From Amoebidium appalachense (Eukaryota > Ichthyosporea), in assembly GCA_963693365.1 (NCBI GenBank), contig CAVNZM010000001.1:6448001-6512000 (forward strand): a stretch of DNA of 64,000 bases, read 5' to 3'. The notes beneath the pieces are model-generated. The model was not told where the DNA came from. It worked only from the letters and a program-made list of their open reading frames with translations, and searched no databases. Position numbers and translations under genes: made by a program. Below are positions 1 through 20,146 of the stretch, piece after piece; the stretch's first letter is position 1; the number at the start of each line of letters is the position of its first letter.

Positions 1-93
1 CGAACCCAATGCTCACACACACGGGAGATATTGTCTTGAAGGGCGTAGAGTGTGGGATTGTTTTCACTGTCGAGAACGAAGCACACATCTGTG

Positions 94-139
<46 letters not shown>

Positions 140-728
140 GCGTGTGCGTGCATGTGTGTGTGAGTGTGTGTGTGTGCATGTGTTTGCGTGTGTTTATGTG
201 AGTGGTGCATGCGGTAGGGGCTGTGGATGTCTATGTAAGTTAGCTTGCACGTATGTGTTTCGGTCAACCAAGAAAACATGTGCATGGAAGGAGAGTGTGT
301 GAGATATGAGGGGGGGGTTGGGGGGGGCTAGGGGGAACAGTGTTATATATTTCGAGTGAGGAGATGCAACCATAATAAACGGCTGTTGTTTTGGCAGACA
401 CATTAACTTCGTGGAGGATGAGCTGGTGTCAGGCTGTGTTTCTTTTTTTTTAGGGGTGAAGATGGAGGGCTAAAAAAGACAGCACAAGGTGTAATGTAAG
501 TGGTTGATTTTCGTTCACGGATAGGCTGAGCCGTTTTTCACCACCGCCAGAAGCTTTTTCGAAACATGTCGACACACACCCAGCAACACAACCACATGCA
601 AACACACACACAAACGCGTGTTAATATAGAGGCATATGCACTCACACACATACACACAAAAGCCATTCTAACAAGCCAACCCATGAAGTTATCTGTGTGC
701 TTGTGTTTGCGGGCGGGCGGGCGGGGCG

Positions 729-762
<34 letters not shown>

Positions 763-768
763 GTATAC
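1..768. repeat. (GT)n array, G-tract and unassigned flank
   Basis: No exon can be supported here. A (GT)n array with interruptions (GC, CAT) lies at about 95-200, and a pure G-tract fills about 731-760, just downstream on the minus strand of the splice donor at 768. On the minus strand this stretch should be intron, or further 3' part, of the unknown gene that begins at 2752. A possible minus-strand exon around 365-440 has weak splice signals and no recognisable protein, so I do not call it. Confidence 0.6.
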
Positions 769-906
769 CGTGCACCATCTGTACGGCTGCCTGAAATTTT
801 GGGGTGCATATGGGGGGGTCTGTGGTGAGGGCACAGAGGGCAAGGGTGCACGTGGCCTCGAGGTGGTTGATGAATTCCTTGGCCTGAGGGTAGAAAAAAG
901 GTGGGT

Positions 907-946
<40 letters not shown>

Positions 947-1290
947 ATGAACGATGGGTGTAAGGTTGTGGGTGGCTGGGTGGGTTTGGTGGATAATCAC
1001 AATATGATTTGAGAAGGTGCCGGGGAAAGGGGGGGGGGGAGGGGGGGGGGGGGGGGGGGGGGAGGGAGGACTAAGGAGGAGCAACGCGGGTGAAAGACGC
1101 ATGGGAGGACAATGCAGCATTTAGTGTGCGTGCTTGTGTGTGTGTGTGTGTGGGGAGGGGGGGGGGGGGGGGGGGGGGGGGTAGATGTGTAATTATGTGT
1201 GCCTGCGTAGTTTGTGCTGCTTGTAATTGGGCTGTGGGTTTGTGGTGTGTGTGTGTGTGTGTGTGCATGTATTTGTGTGTGTGTGTGTGC

Positions 1291-1339
<49 letters not shown>

Positions 1340-1919
1340 CGTGCGAGTGTGAGTGTGAGTGTGTGTGCATGCACTTGCGCATGCGTGTGTGTGTGTTTGG
1401 GGGAGGGGGGGGGGGGGGGGGGGGGGGGGGTGGAGAGGGGAAGAGAAGAGGGTGTTGGAGGGGGTCGGGGGTTACCGGTTCCACGGTATTCCCCTCCTCC
1501 TGCTGGCTAATCTGCTCCAGGGTCACCCGGAATGTCTTCTCGAGGCAACACACAACACCCTCCCACAGCTGTCTGTGGTCGTCCTTAAAGAACACACTCA
1601 GTGTCTCTCCGAGGTCAATGCCTGTGCCCTGTGTGGGAAAGATTGAACTTAGTTGAGGTTGTGTGAGTGGGGGGGGGGGGGGGGGGGGGGGGGAGGGGGG
1701 GAGGGGGGGAAGGGGTATAACTTGTTGAAAGTGGATACGAGGGAGGAATGTTGGGTATGCTAATGACGTAGACAGAGATGTGAACGGTGTTCTAGGTCAA
1801 GGTGCAAAGTGCATGCCATAGTGGTTGAGTCAACATGGGCACAGTCTCATACAAGTATGAAACAAGCTCCCCGTGGCATGTGAGTATGTTTGCCATCGGT
1901 TGGGGCCGGGGGTGGAGGG

Positions 1920-1960
<41 letters not shown>

Positions 1961-2349
1961 GGGGGTTGCATATGACTGTCAGCTCCTGGGGGTTTAGGAA
2001 AAACTCTTAATGCCTTTGGGTTTCGCATATGTGCTCCTGAAACGGGTTTTGTTTTGTGAAACTTTTGGTTGTTGAACATAGGAGCACAAACCAAAATCAA
2101 CCATGCACACGGACAGCTTCGTGGTTCTGGGCCTCACATCTCTCAAAAATGATTAGAAATTGGAATACACGGTGTGATGCAAGTAGTTAATGTTAGCAAA
2201 TTTTCCACGAACAAATCACTGTGTGTATAAAAATTTGCGGCTGGTAGATGATAACTGATGTTTTTGACATGTTCGTGTTGGTGTTTTGCTGTTGCTTTCT
2301 TTTTTCTTTTCTTTTCTTTCTTTCTTTCTTTCTTTCTTTTTTTTTTTTT

Positions 2350-2380
<31 letters not shown>

Positions 2381-2752
2381 GGATGATGTAATGATGGCCT
2401 TAGCAATAAGCCCAGCCCACTACATAATGACCTGCTTGGGTTCGCTCATTCGCACGCTGGGTTTTACCAAAAGTGACACGTAAAACTCCGACCACCCGCT
2501 GGTAAACTCTGTTGTTTCGTGTTCATTTTGTCTGCCGTGTGAAAGCTCTTCTTCTTGTTGTTTTTAAATATTATTCGTGCATGCAGTGTATAAGTTCATA
2601 TTACATCCGTACGGTTCCTCCCCAACTAAACACTTTTCACCCGTTTTGCACACAAAGCAACACCAAGCACTTACATTCTCACCAACAAGTTGGATAAGGG
2701 CTGTAGGCTCCGGCTCTCTTGCTGCTGCTAATAGCTCCGTCCTCCCCTTCAT
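769..2752 (-). CDS. unrecognised multi-exon gene, 5' part (three exons)
   Basis: Three minus-strand exons join without a frame break. Exon 1 is 2752-2675: ATG in an AAAATG context, 26 codons, donor GTAAGT. Exon 2 is 1628-1476: 51 codons, acceptor CCCACACAG, donor GTAACC. Exon 3 is 883-769: 38 codons plus one base, acceptor ACCCTCAG, donor GTATACT followed at once by a long C-tract. The conceptual protein begins MKGRTELLAAAREPEP. Exon 2 contains FFKDDHRQLWEGVVCCLEK and exon 3 begins AKEFINHLEATCTLAL, so it looks mostly helical with no transmembrane segment or signal peptide. I do not recognise the family. The helix-acidic turn-helix layout is loosely like the start of a RUN domain, but that is a guess. 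Another exon could sit in the 1.05-kb first intron. The 3' end lies beyond the left edge. Confidence 0.6.
1030..2383 (+). repeat. G-tract and GT cluster
   Basis: Long G homopolymers lie at about 1030-1062, 1150-1181, 1405-1430, 1668-1712, 1921-1958 and 2360-2382, mixed with GT arrays at 1246-1400. The last tract is preceded by T-rich sequence (2300-2359), so on the minus strand it reads C-tract, A-tract, then AAAG repeats. Apart from exon 2 (1476-1628) these are introns of the minus-strand gene, so its transcript carries them as C-tracts and CA repeats. Confidence 0.8.
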
Positions 2753-2842
2753 TTTACTGGCTCACACACCCCACTTAGAGGTATCAATATGAGGTAATGA
2801 CTGTCGCACGTGTGCATGCATAAAAGGATGCTACACACACAC

Positions 2843-2874
<32 letters not shown>

Positions 2875-3280
2875 GGAAAACACTGAAGGTTTGTGAACTC
2901 TCTGTAAATGAATGGATCACTACACAGAAAGGAGTACGGTTTTGGGTGTAAGATATAACTACATCGTATTATTGAAAACTCTTTCTCCTCTACCGTATAT
3001 TCTTGGTCATAAGAACGTATCTTTATAAATGTGCGCAGCTTGGTGGTGTAAAAAGTGGTTCTCATAACGTTACTCAGAACGGCCAGTTGAAGTCCTGATC
3101 CAACCGTCGAAAGGATTTTGAATCTCCCTCCAGATCTGTGTGGAAGGGTTTTGATTCGCTAGATCTGAAACAATAGGCTATATGAACCTCCAGAACCACT
3201 CTTTGAAGTCAGTGTTGCTGATTTGTTGGCCGGCTGCGGATTTGATTTGGTTTTGCGGAGCAAGAGGTGTCGGTCAGACA
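2753..3280. other. intergenic, upstream of the unknown minus gene
   Basis: No gene seen. A pure A-tract of about 29 bases lies at 2845-2873. The rest is unique-looking AT-rich sequence. A promoter for the minus-strand gene starting at 2752 should lie here, but no clear TATA or CCAAT element stands out. Confidence 0.5.
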
Positions 3281-3471
3281 TATGTACCCTCACACGTACT
3301 GACGGTGTGCACGCGCTGCGATGAACTTTACGTTCGCTGCAGACGGGTTTCCTTACACTCTCGCGACCGCGTGCATGCTTTCTGTCGCGGCGCCTCGACG
3401 GTTCGATAGAGTCCAGTGTTCGCTGAATGTGTAAGGAAAAATAAGGAGCCATCTCAGTAGGTGGCATGGCA
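3281..3471 (+). repeat. dispersed MITE-like repeat, copy 1
   Basis: About 180 bases are nearly identical to 29738-29923. Within it an inverted pair, TTTCCTTACAC (3348-3358) and GTGTAAGGAAAAA (3429-3441), encloses about 70 bases of GC-rich sequence containing GGTTCGATAGAGTCC (about 3399-3413), which resembles a pol III B-box. Both copies end at the same CTCAGTAGGTGGCA. It has no coding capacity. A small non-autonomous DNA element or a SINE would both fit. Confidence 0.7.
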
Positions 3472-3865
3472 GATATGTACCCCTGGCCGAGGGGACCGGG
3501 CCGGTGACTTTAAAAAAAAAAAAAGTATTATGGAAAAATTACATATGCATGCATGGATATGAACACCGCCGGGCCCTGATCTGCAGTGTACACATGTACC
3601 TACAGCCCCTTCGAATCATGCCATGATAGCAGGCGCTATCAAAGCCCAAAAACGACAGAAATGAGACTACAGAATATGCATATCAATAGAAGCCATCCAA
3701 ATGGACAAAAAATGCAACAAGCACACGTGAAGATGACTTTATTTGTGTTCTTTAAGGGGGAAAACGGTGCGGTATTAGGCATCCGCACGTGTTACGAGCA
3801 CGTGATTTGTGAAACGTTTCTGTCGACCACAACGGAGGACCTTCCGGTTCTGTCGAACACGCACA
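3472..3865. other. intergenic
   Basis: No gene, RNA or repeat recognised. An open frame crosses it on the plus strand (from about 3586), but it continues into the CT microsatellite and has no family resemblance, so it is not called. Confidence 0.4.
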
Positions 3866-4153
<288 letters not shown>

Positions 4154-4407
4154 TCACATGATGTTTCAGTCGTCCTCAGTGGCGCTCGTGGCACGATGCT
4201 CTCACTCATCTGATAGATGTTTGTGTGTGTGTCACGGGCCCCGTTGCAGGCTCCCCGTCGGAAGGTGAATGTGCACGTATCCTGCACGTTCCCCTTATGC
4301 TCACACTCATGCCAAGGTCACGCCCACAAGTGGCCCACCTCTCAGGCTGATCGTGTGATCACTGTGTGCACCGTATCTTACTGATATATGCTCATACGGT
4401 ATACCAC

Positions 4408-4408
<1 letters not shown>

Positions 4409-4481
<73 letters not shown>

Positions 4482-4656
4482 CGTCTCTCTCCTCTCTCTC
4501 TCTCTCTTTCCCTCTCCACCCCCCCCCCCCCTCCCTCTCTCTCTCCCCCTATCTCTCCCTCTCCCTCTCCCTCTCCCTCTTCCTCTCCCTCGGCCTCTCC
4601 CTCTCCCTCTCCCTCTCCCCCCCCTCTCCCCCTCCCCCTCCCCCTCTCCCTCTCCC

Positions 4657-4690
<34 letters not shown>

Positions 4691-4751
4691 CTCCCCCCCC
4701 CCCCCTCCCTCTCTCTCTCCCCCCTATCTCTCCTTCTCCCTCCCCCTCTCC

Positions 4752-4783
<32 letters not shown>

Positions 4784-4789
4784 CCCTCC

Positions 4790-4854
<65 letters not shown>

Positions 4855-4970
4855 CCCCCCCCCCCCCCCCCTCTCTCCCTCTCTGTTATCTGTCTCGGTA
4901 CCGCAACCGAGGGGGGGAGGAAGGGAGAGGGGGGAGGGGGGGGGGGGGAGGGGGGAGAAGGGACGGACTA
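4409..4970 (+). repeat. compound CT / CCCTCT / C-tract array
   Basis: Pure (CT)n at 4409-4472 grades into CCCTCT-type repeats (4550-4620), more (CT)n (4655-4690 and 4798-4851), C-tracts (4519-4530, 4691-4705 and 4852-4871), then a purine-rich GGGGAGG tail on the same strand (4908-4965). All three frames stay open only because of composition. No gene is present. Confidence 0.85.
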
Positions 4971-5063
4971 AGCCTTCCGAGTGAGCACAAGAGTTGGATA
5001 TCGTTTGAGATATTTACCATAGTTCTTAGCTAGATCTTTTTTTTTGTTATCGTATCACGTTTT

Positions 5064-5150
5064 GTTCCCGGAGAACCTTTGCAGGCCTTTGAGGGAATTA
5101 CCGTCTACCATGGTAGTTTCCTCGAGGGCCTGCAAAGGTCCTCCGGGAAC
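5064..5150 (+). repeat. 30-bp inverted repeat (hairpin)
   Basis: Arms 5064-5093 and 5121-5150 pair at about 27 of 30 positions, with outer ends GTTCCCGGAG and CTCCGGGAAC. The 27-base loop contains the palindrome CTACCATGGTAG. It sits between a T-run and the C-tract at 5179-5218. There is no tail or coding sequence. It could be a foldback element or a hairpin RNA gene. Confidence 0.75.
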
Positions 5151-5178
5151 AAGTTCTCTAGAATCAGCTGTAGCATAA

Positions 5179-6080
<902 letters not shown>

Positions 6081-6227
6081 AGAAGACAGCTTGGGGGGCC
6101 CCCCCATGCCGGGACCCCCTTCTCTCCTCCCTTCCTCTTGAGGCTCTCTCTCTCTCTGCGTGTGTGTGTGTTTGTGTCTGTCTCTGAGACTCCAAGCCTC
6201 TGTCTGTCTGTCCATCCCTCCCCTCAC

Positions 6228-6462
6228 CGGGGCGAGTTGGTGTAGCGGCAACGTCGCTGGCTGACAAGTCTGATGCCACGCGTTCAAATCCGCTAAGCGA
6301 CAGCTTTTTTTCCACGGGGCTCATGCAGACCATCGATCTGGCCGCCCCCTAGACAACACCCCACTGGGTTGATAGATCCTTGACTTCCTCTGAGGCGTAG
6401 AGAAAACGTTATAACTGCATATGGCCTCGCTGGGCAAACGTGATAAAATAAAAAAAAACAAC
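6228..6462 (+). mobile_element. tRNA-derived SINE-like element
   Basis: The 5' part resembles a tRNA gene: GGGGCGAGTTGGTGTAGCGG carries an A-box-like TGGTGTAGCGG (6238-6248), and GCGTTCAAATCC (about 6278-6289) is B-box-like at tRNA spacing. The acceptor and T stems do not pair well, so it is not a functional tRNA. A tRNA-unrelated body of about 160 bases follows, ending in AAAATAAAAAAAAAC at about 6450-6462. A head with internal pol III promoter plus an A-rich tail is SINE architecture. No second copy was found in this window. Confidence 0.55.
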
Positions 6463-7826
6463 ACCCCCCTCCCCCCCTCTGAGCTCCCCGGATTTTAGCT
6501 GATTGCACCATATGCATTGGCACCCTGAATACAGTCATACAGTCGGTGCTTGGTAGCGGACGGCAGTTTCTGTGAAGGAACCCAAGGGGTGTCCTCCAGG
6601 GGGGAAGCTTTGGAATAAAAAAATAAATGACTCCCCCCCTCCCCCCCCCCCCCCCCCCCCCTCCCCCCCCGGGCCTTCCCCCGCCTCTTGCCCCTCCCCC
6701 TCCCCCGCCCGGGGCCTCCACACGGGGATCAATATCATCCCAAGGCCTTCTATCTTCCTCGAGCTCCCCGCTTCCAGTGACGACAGTAGCCTTGCATGCG
6801 CAGTATATATCGTTTTGATTTATAGCCGACCGTCACGTTGCCGCCTGTTTTGCAGTCCATTGTGCATGCGCAGTTGCAACATGTACACACCAGTACTGAG
6901 CCTCTGGGAATGGGATCCGGATGCATTTGCCGGACAGCTTTAAATTTGTTTGCACAGTACATGTGATGTTGGACACCTACATCCAAGTGCTTGATGAACA
7001 ACGCCTGCGCACACGTGCACTTCCACACGGTTACGCAAGTGCAGCATGCTCAGCGACTTGCCCTTGAAAGGGTGGCAAGGGTCGTTTTTTCAAATGGCCC
7101 AAGTGGACGTGCACCATGGCGCGCACAAATGCTTGGCCTGCAGGGTAAAGCTTCAGTGAAGTTCAGTCAGCCATCCCGCCCATGTTGCTCAGAATCTCAG
7201 AATGAGCCAATCGGGAGTTGCGTAATCAGATTCACATGGGTCCATGTGCATTCCAAAAAAGGCTAATCTTCATTGGTTGGGCATTGCGAGGTGCGCCAAC
7301 GGTGGCTCACATCACACCCATTGCTCATCATGTAGACTTCAGCCCCGGTTTTTCGCGTGCTCAGTGGTCACTATGAGACTATTGTATGTATGACTGTGAA
7401 CCAGTTATGGCATCTTTTCCTTTTGATAATTAGTTCCGTTTCTCTCCTTTTTCGAGTCTCTAACTGTAGTAGGCCATTACTTAAGTGTTATTTTTCACTG
7501 AATAGTGGCTGCTTCGGATTCAGGCAGCCAGCGTGCACTCCTGAAGAGCCAAGCTGCATCCTCGCGATCGCATGAGCCTTCCTCGAAAGCTTTGTCCTCG
7601 CTAACGTAGTGGTTTTGGCTATCAATGTCATATTGGGAATGGGGCTGAATTTCATACATTCAGCCATGTTTTATAGCTCTATGTAAACATGCCGTAGCAT
7701 TTATTAAACAATGGTTGGTGGACAGACTTCTTTACAAATATGTGCACACGTGCAGTGAGAAAAGGAGAAAGCACGAAATCTCGTTCCGAATCCGAAATCA
7801 TCGGATTTCAAATGTGCATGCATGTG
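6463..7826. other. intergenic upstream of PEPCK
   Basis: No gene recognised. It holds a C-tract (6632-6670). The 10-mer GCATGCGCAG, like an NRF1 half-site, occurs at about 6794 and 6864. ATG-headed open frames here are short and unlike known proteins. Confidence 0.45.
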
Positions 7827-7913
7827 ATTGGCTGCCACGATCTATCTCTTGATTGGTTAGACGTCACGGGTACAAGATTACCACTGCTCAGTTTCCGGAA
7901 TGCAATATAAAGG
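7827..7913 (+). promoter_or_regulatory. PEPCK promoter: two inverted CCAAT boxes, CRE-like site, TATA box
   Basis: ATTGG (inverted CCAAT) occurs at 7827-7831 and 7852-7856, GACGTCAC (CRE-like) at 7860-7867 and TATAAAGG at 7906-7913. The ATG of PEPCK is 164 bases after the TATA box, leaving a 5' leader of about 135 bases. The spacing is that of a classical TATA promoter. Animal cytosolic PEPCK genes are also controlled through a CRE, but the match here may be coincidence. Confidence 0.6.
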
Positions 7914-8076
7914 CAGTTCACCTTTGAAACCGTCACTTTGCGTTCACACATCCAACAACCGTGTGAGAGTGGCATTTCCTATTCAGGCGCAAACACATCC
8001 CTCTTCCCCTCTTTTTGGTGTTTTTTTTGCTTCGGCGTTTTTGTTTTTCAGTTCACCTCCTTCACACGTCGTAAAA

Positions 8077-16225
<8,149 letters not shown>

Positions 16226-18277
16226 CTACTCAGATTCCGTCCCTACTTCGACCATATTCGACTGTAACACTGCAGCATAGGCATCCAACACGGCCACAGC
16301 CATCGCCTGATCTGTAGCCAATTGAAGCCCTGCAATCTGATCAATCACAGCCGCTGCCAATCTAAAATCCCCCTTATGCAAACAAAATACAACACAATTC
16401 CCTAACACCCTGCCATCACATAACACGGGCATTTGATTGGCTCTCATCCAATTTAAAACCGCAACCATTGGCTCTACCGCCCCACACACACCCATCCCCT
16501 TAACAACCCGTGAGATCGTCCGTGAGGTAGGTCTAAGGCCAGACGACTGCATGACATTCAGCCAGTTAAATACGACAGAAAGGTCCCCCCGATCTGCAGC
16601 AATCCTAATCAACGAATCATAATCATGAAATTGCAATGGCAAACCCCCCCGCTCTTGCATTTCAATAACAATACTTCCCGCCTTCTCCCATTCGCCGGCC
16701 TTTCCGTACGCCTGCATCACGGCCTTGAACAACAACCTATCAGGCACCAGCTTCAATAGCCTTATTTGGTGCATCAACCAATCAACTGTCTCCGTGTCTC
16801 CATTCCTTCCCGCCTCCGTTGCCGCCACCGTGCAGAACCATACATCCAACCCTACGCCCCTTTCCACCATATGCTCGCATATCCCCCGAATCATCGGTTT
16901 CCCTGCCCCCCTCTTGCTCCTGGCAAACCCTTGCACAATCGCCGTGTACGTCGCAACAGTAGGAGCGATCCCATTGGTTGCCATGCCATCCACCAATCGA
17001 GTCACGCCGTTTAGGTCCCCCATACGTGCGGCTCGATGTATCGCCGTCGTATACGCCTTAGCGTCCCATCCCGTGCTCTCTTCCGTTCGACTTGTTCGCC
17101 CGGTTGTCTCCCCATCACCGGGGTTATCCGTGGACGAATCATGTTGCTCCATTGGAACAGGCGAACTACTTTGATTGGTCGAGACCGCACCCATCATCGC
17201 CGCCGTTGCCGCCTTGGTGTCAACCCGCATACCTTCCGCCCGCATCCGGTCGAAAATAGCGTCCACCTTCTCCCGCATTCCGCCGCGTGCAAACCCGGCC
17301 ATCAGCGACGTGTATGTCACATGATCGGGTCCCCCTACACCCGCAGCACACATCTTTGCAAACACACCTTCCATATTTGGGACGTCTGGAAGCGCCGCAT
17401 ACGCACCAATCACAGCGTTGTACGTGATCTTGGACCAATGGTTGTGATCCGCCTCCAAATAGCCAATCATCGTCTCGAGCGTTTCGGCGTCACCAGACTT
17501 GCCTAAAAAGGCAACCGCCGCCGTGTACGCCGCCGGGGCCGGAATGTGACCGTGGGACCTCACACTTCCATACACGTCTAACAGAAGCCGTGCGCTACCG
17601 TCACTACCTTGCGCCCCACCACACAAATTAGCTACCGTAATAAGCATTTGATCGAGTTTTTCAAAGCGATTATTCGGTAATTTGTCCCGATTTTCAAGAA
17701 TTACGTCGATCATGTGCACGATGCTCCCGGGATCCGCCCTCTCCATCTGAATAAAAACCCCCTCGTCGGGATACCGGCCGGTATATGCGAAAATTTGCGC
17801 CGCCAATTTAGCAAAAACACGGGGTTTCCCATTTTCGGAGCACACGTGGAATAATTGGCGCATAGTCGTCATGTAGGGGGCTGTGTGTGTGCGAACCATT
17901 TCACGCACCGCCTGTTTTGCCTGTACGAGGGAAACAATGTCCTTAGGGCCGCCCTTTCCGGTGTTATTGGATTCACCATTTTCGATACTGGGTTTTTTGT
18001 GTGTGCGAAAATTCAATTTGGTCGTCGATGAAGAGGCTGGGTGATGCGACGGTGTTCGCGGTGTGTCGCTATTGGATGATGGCGGGTGGTATAGACGTTT
18101 TTGATTGGTTGCATTTGGAGGGCTGCAAAGCCACCTCACATGAGGGGTTGTTGGGTGGGTAGGTGTGGTTCCCATGGGGGGCAGGGCGGAAGAAAGGGGC
18201 GGGGGGAGGGGCCGGCGGGTGAGTGGGCGGAGCAGGTGGCAGGTGGTGGCGACATGAGTGAGTGCTCCTCTCCACAT
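16226..18277 (-). CDS. P-class pentatricopeptide-repeat (PPR) protein, single exon
   Basis: An uninterrupted 683-codon frame. I choose the ATG at 18277 ([16 protein letters not shown]) because the upstream in-frame extension is only a translated (CA)n array, and because this start gives a basic, acid-free N-terminus typical of a mitochondrial targeting peptide. Residues 1-110 are low-complexity Ser/Pro/Thr. From about 130 on it is helical. Clear 35-residue PPR units include [20 protein letters not shown] (from 284), [20 protein letters not shown] (from 320), [20 protein letters not shown] (409), [20 protein letters not shown] (442) and [20 protein letters not shown] (515), with more degenerate units to the C-terminus. 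A Ser/Thr/Gly-rich linker (365-405) splits the array. PPR proteins bind organellar RNA in a sequence-specific way. No DYW or SMR domain is seen. Unlike its multi-exon neighbours it has no intron. The RNA target is unknown. Confidence 0.87.
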   Translation of the reverse strand: MWRGALTHVATTCHLLRPLTRRPLPPPLSSALPPMGTTPTHPTTPHVRWLCSPPNATNQKRLYHPPSSNSDTPRTPSHHPASSSTTKLNFRTHKKPSIENGESNNTGKGGPKDIVSLVQAKQAVREMVRTHTAPYMTTMRQLFHVCSENGKPRVFAKLAAQIFAYTGRYPDEGVFIQMERADPGSIVHMIDVILENRDKLPNNRFEKLDQMLITVANLCGGAQGSDGSARLLLDVYGSVRSHGHIPAPAAYTAAVAFLGKSGDAETLETMIGYLEADHNHWSKITYNAVIGAYAALPDVPNMEGVFAKMCAAGVGGPDHVTYTSLMAGFARGGMREKVDAIFDRMRAEGMRVDTKAATAAMMGAVSTNQSSSPVPMEQHDSSTDNPGDGETTGRTSRTEESTGWDAKAYTTAIHRAARMGDLNGVTRLVDGMATNGIAPTVATYTAIVQGFARSKRGAGKPMIRGICEHMVERGVGLDVWFCTVAATEAGRNGDTETVDWLMHQIRLLKLVPDRLLFKAVMQAYGKAGEWEKAGSIVIEMQERGGLPLQFHDYDSLIRIAADRGDLSVVFNWLNVMQSSGLRPTSRTISRVVKGMGVCGAVEPMVAVLNWMRANQMPVLCDGRVLGNCVVFCLHKGDFRLAAAVIDQIAGLQLATDQAMAVAVLDAYAAVLQSNMVEVGTESE

Positions 18278-18298
18278 GCCTGCCGGCCCTGGGGTGTG

Positions 18299-18355
18299 TG
18301 GACGGCTGAGTGTGTGTGTGTGTGTGCGCGCGCGTGTTTGTGCGTGCGTGTGTGT

Positions 18356-18415
<60 letters not shown>

Positions 18416-18420
18416 GTGTG
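18299..18420 (+). repeat. (GT)n array in the PPR leader
   Basis: A GT array with GC and CA interruptions (18309-18360), then pure (GT)n at 18361-18412. On the minus strand it is a (CA)n tract ending about 20 bases upstream of the chosen PPR start codon, and it is in frame with it. It could lie in the 5' UTR or promoter. Confidence 0.85.
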
Positions 18421-18666
18421 CGTGTGCTCGTGCCCACGTGTGTGTGGGGTGGTGCAAGTCCCGGAGGAGGAGAGGAGAGGGGGGGGGAGGGGGCAGTTAG
18501 TTTAGTACACAGGGCAAGCAAGAGATGTGCTGGCACCGATAAAACAGAAACGTACTAGCACCAAATGGAATAATCGCATCACAACTGCACCATCTGGAGG
18601 TGGGCGGTAGGGGGTGGTGAGGGGGGTGGGGGAGACGGAGGACAGGAGAGGGGGGGGGGGGGGAGA

Positions 18667-19105
18667 GAAGGATACAATACAGAAGTGGCTACGACCACAG
18701 ACAAAGAAATGAAACTAAGAGGAGACGGGTCAAGATGGAAGGCGGGAGGGCAGGGGGGGGGGGGGGGGGGGGTGGGGTAGGGATACAATACAGAAGTGGC
18801 TACGACCACAGACAAAGAAATGAAACTAAGAAGAGACGGGCCAAGATGGAAGGCGGGAGGGCAGGGAAAGGGGGGGGGGGGGGGGGGGGTAGGATACATT
18901 ACAGAAGTGGCCACGACCACAGACAAAGATATGAAACTAAGAAGAGACGGGCCAAGATGGAAGGCGGGAGGGCAGGGGGGGGGGGGGGGGGGGGTAGGGG
19001 GGGGGGTAGGATACAATACAGAAGTGGCTACGACCACAGACAAAGAAATGAAACTAAGAAGAAACGGGCCAAGATGGAAGGCGGGAGGGCAGGGAAGGGG
19101 GGGGG
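18667..19105 (+). repeat. minisatellite, four 111-118-bp units
   Basis: Four direct repeats begin GGATACAATACAGAAGTGGC at about 18670, 18781, 18893 and 19010. Each has a conserved core of about 86 bases (ACAGACAAAGAAATGAAAC, GGGCCAAGATGGAAGGCGGG) and then a G-tract of varying length. Period differences come almost entirely from the G-tract. All units differ by only a few bases, so the array is young. It lies in the intergenic space between the PPR gene and the reverse transcriptase fragment. Confidence 0.9.
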
Positions 19106-19121
19106 GGGGGGGGGGGGAAGG

Positions 19122-19183
<62 letters not shown>

Positions 19184-19256
19184 GGAGGGAGGGGAGGGGG
19201 AGGGGAGGAACAGGAAGGGAGGGGGGGGGAGGGGGGAGGGAAGGAACAGAGAGAGT

Positions 19257-19328
<72 letters not shown>

Positions 19329-19515
19329 GGAGGGAGGGGGAGGGGGAGGGGAGGAACAGGAAGGGAGGGGGGGGGGGGGGGGGGGGGGAGGGGGAGAGAG
19401 GGAGGGAGAAGGGGAAGAAGGAGGGGGCAAAAGAGAGGCCCACTTGTGGGTTATAATCGTAATCGGGCATGGGGTTACTGTATGTACCCGAAAATAGAGT
19501 TGTTGTTTGTTTTTT

Positions 19516-19554
<39 letters not shown>

Positions 19555-20146
19555 GGAGAACGGCACAAGTGTGCTCTATCTCTCTCTCTCTCCCCCCCCC
19601 CCCCCCCTTCCCCCCCTATCCCTCCGCCCCCCCACCTCTCCACCAACCCTCGATTTTCCTCTATTCACGCTCCCCCCCCCCCCACCTCTTTCCTCCCCTC
19701 CCCCCCCCCCCTCTTCCCCTCCCCCCCCCCCCTCCCTCTCTCTCCCTACCTCCCTCCCTCCCTCTCCCTCCCTCCCTCCCTCCCTCCCCCCCTACCTCCC
19801 TCTCTCTCGCGCGCGTGTTCGGTCGCTCCCATTACTTCCTCTCTCTCTCTCCCTCTCGGCATGCCTCTCCTCCCCCTCTCTCACTCCCTCCCCCTTCCTC
19901 CCTCTCTTCCTCTGCCCCCTTTTCCTTTTCTTTCCTCTCTCTGCCTGCCTCCATCCCGCTCCCACACCCCCTCACCACTTCTCTCCCTCCCTTCCTATGT
20001 GTATGTTTTTTATCGTGCGTGTGCGTGGGTGTGTGTGGGTATGGGTGTGGGTGTGTGTGCGGGCGTGTGTTGTGTGTGTGTGCGTGTGTGTGTGCGTGTG
20101 CGTGTGCGTGTGCGTGTGCGTGTGCGTGTGCGTGTGCGTGTGCGCA
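19106..20146 (+). repeat. GA/G-tract, then CT/C-tract, then (GCGTGT)n
   Basis: A purine-rich block (19106-19435) made of (GA)n and G-tracts in two similar halves (about 19128-19225 and 19265-19360) is followed by unique sequence, a T/G-tract (19510-19553), a pyrimidine block (19580-19985: CT, CCCT and C-tracts), and a GCGTGT-type array (20020-20146). Open frames here are compositional. Confidence 0.85.

Noticed and set aside
4366-4984. Ser-Leu and Arg-Glu repeat frames over CT/GA arrays
   Set aside because: Compositional artefacts of (CT)n/(GA)n; all frames are open.
6228-6300. Functional tRNA gene
   Set aside because: A- and B-box-like motifs are present, but the acceptor and T stems do not pair; better read as a SINE head.
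16725-17506. Plus-strand frames of 149 and 156 codons inside the PPR gene
   Set aside because: Antisense shadows of the PPR coding sequence.
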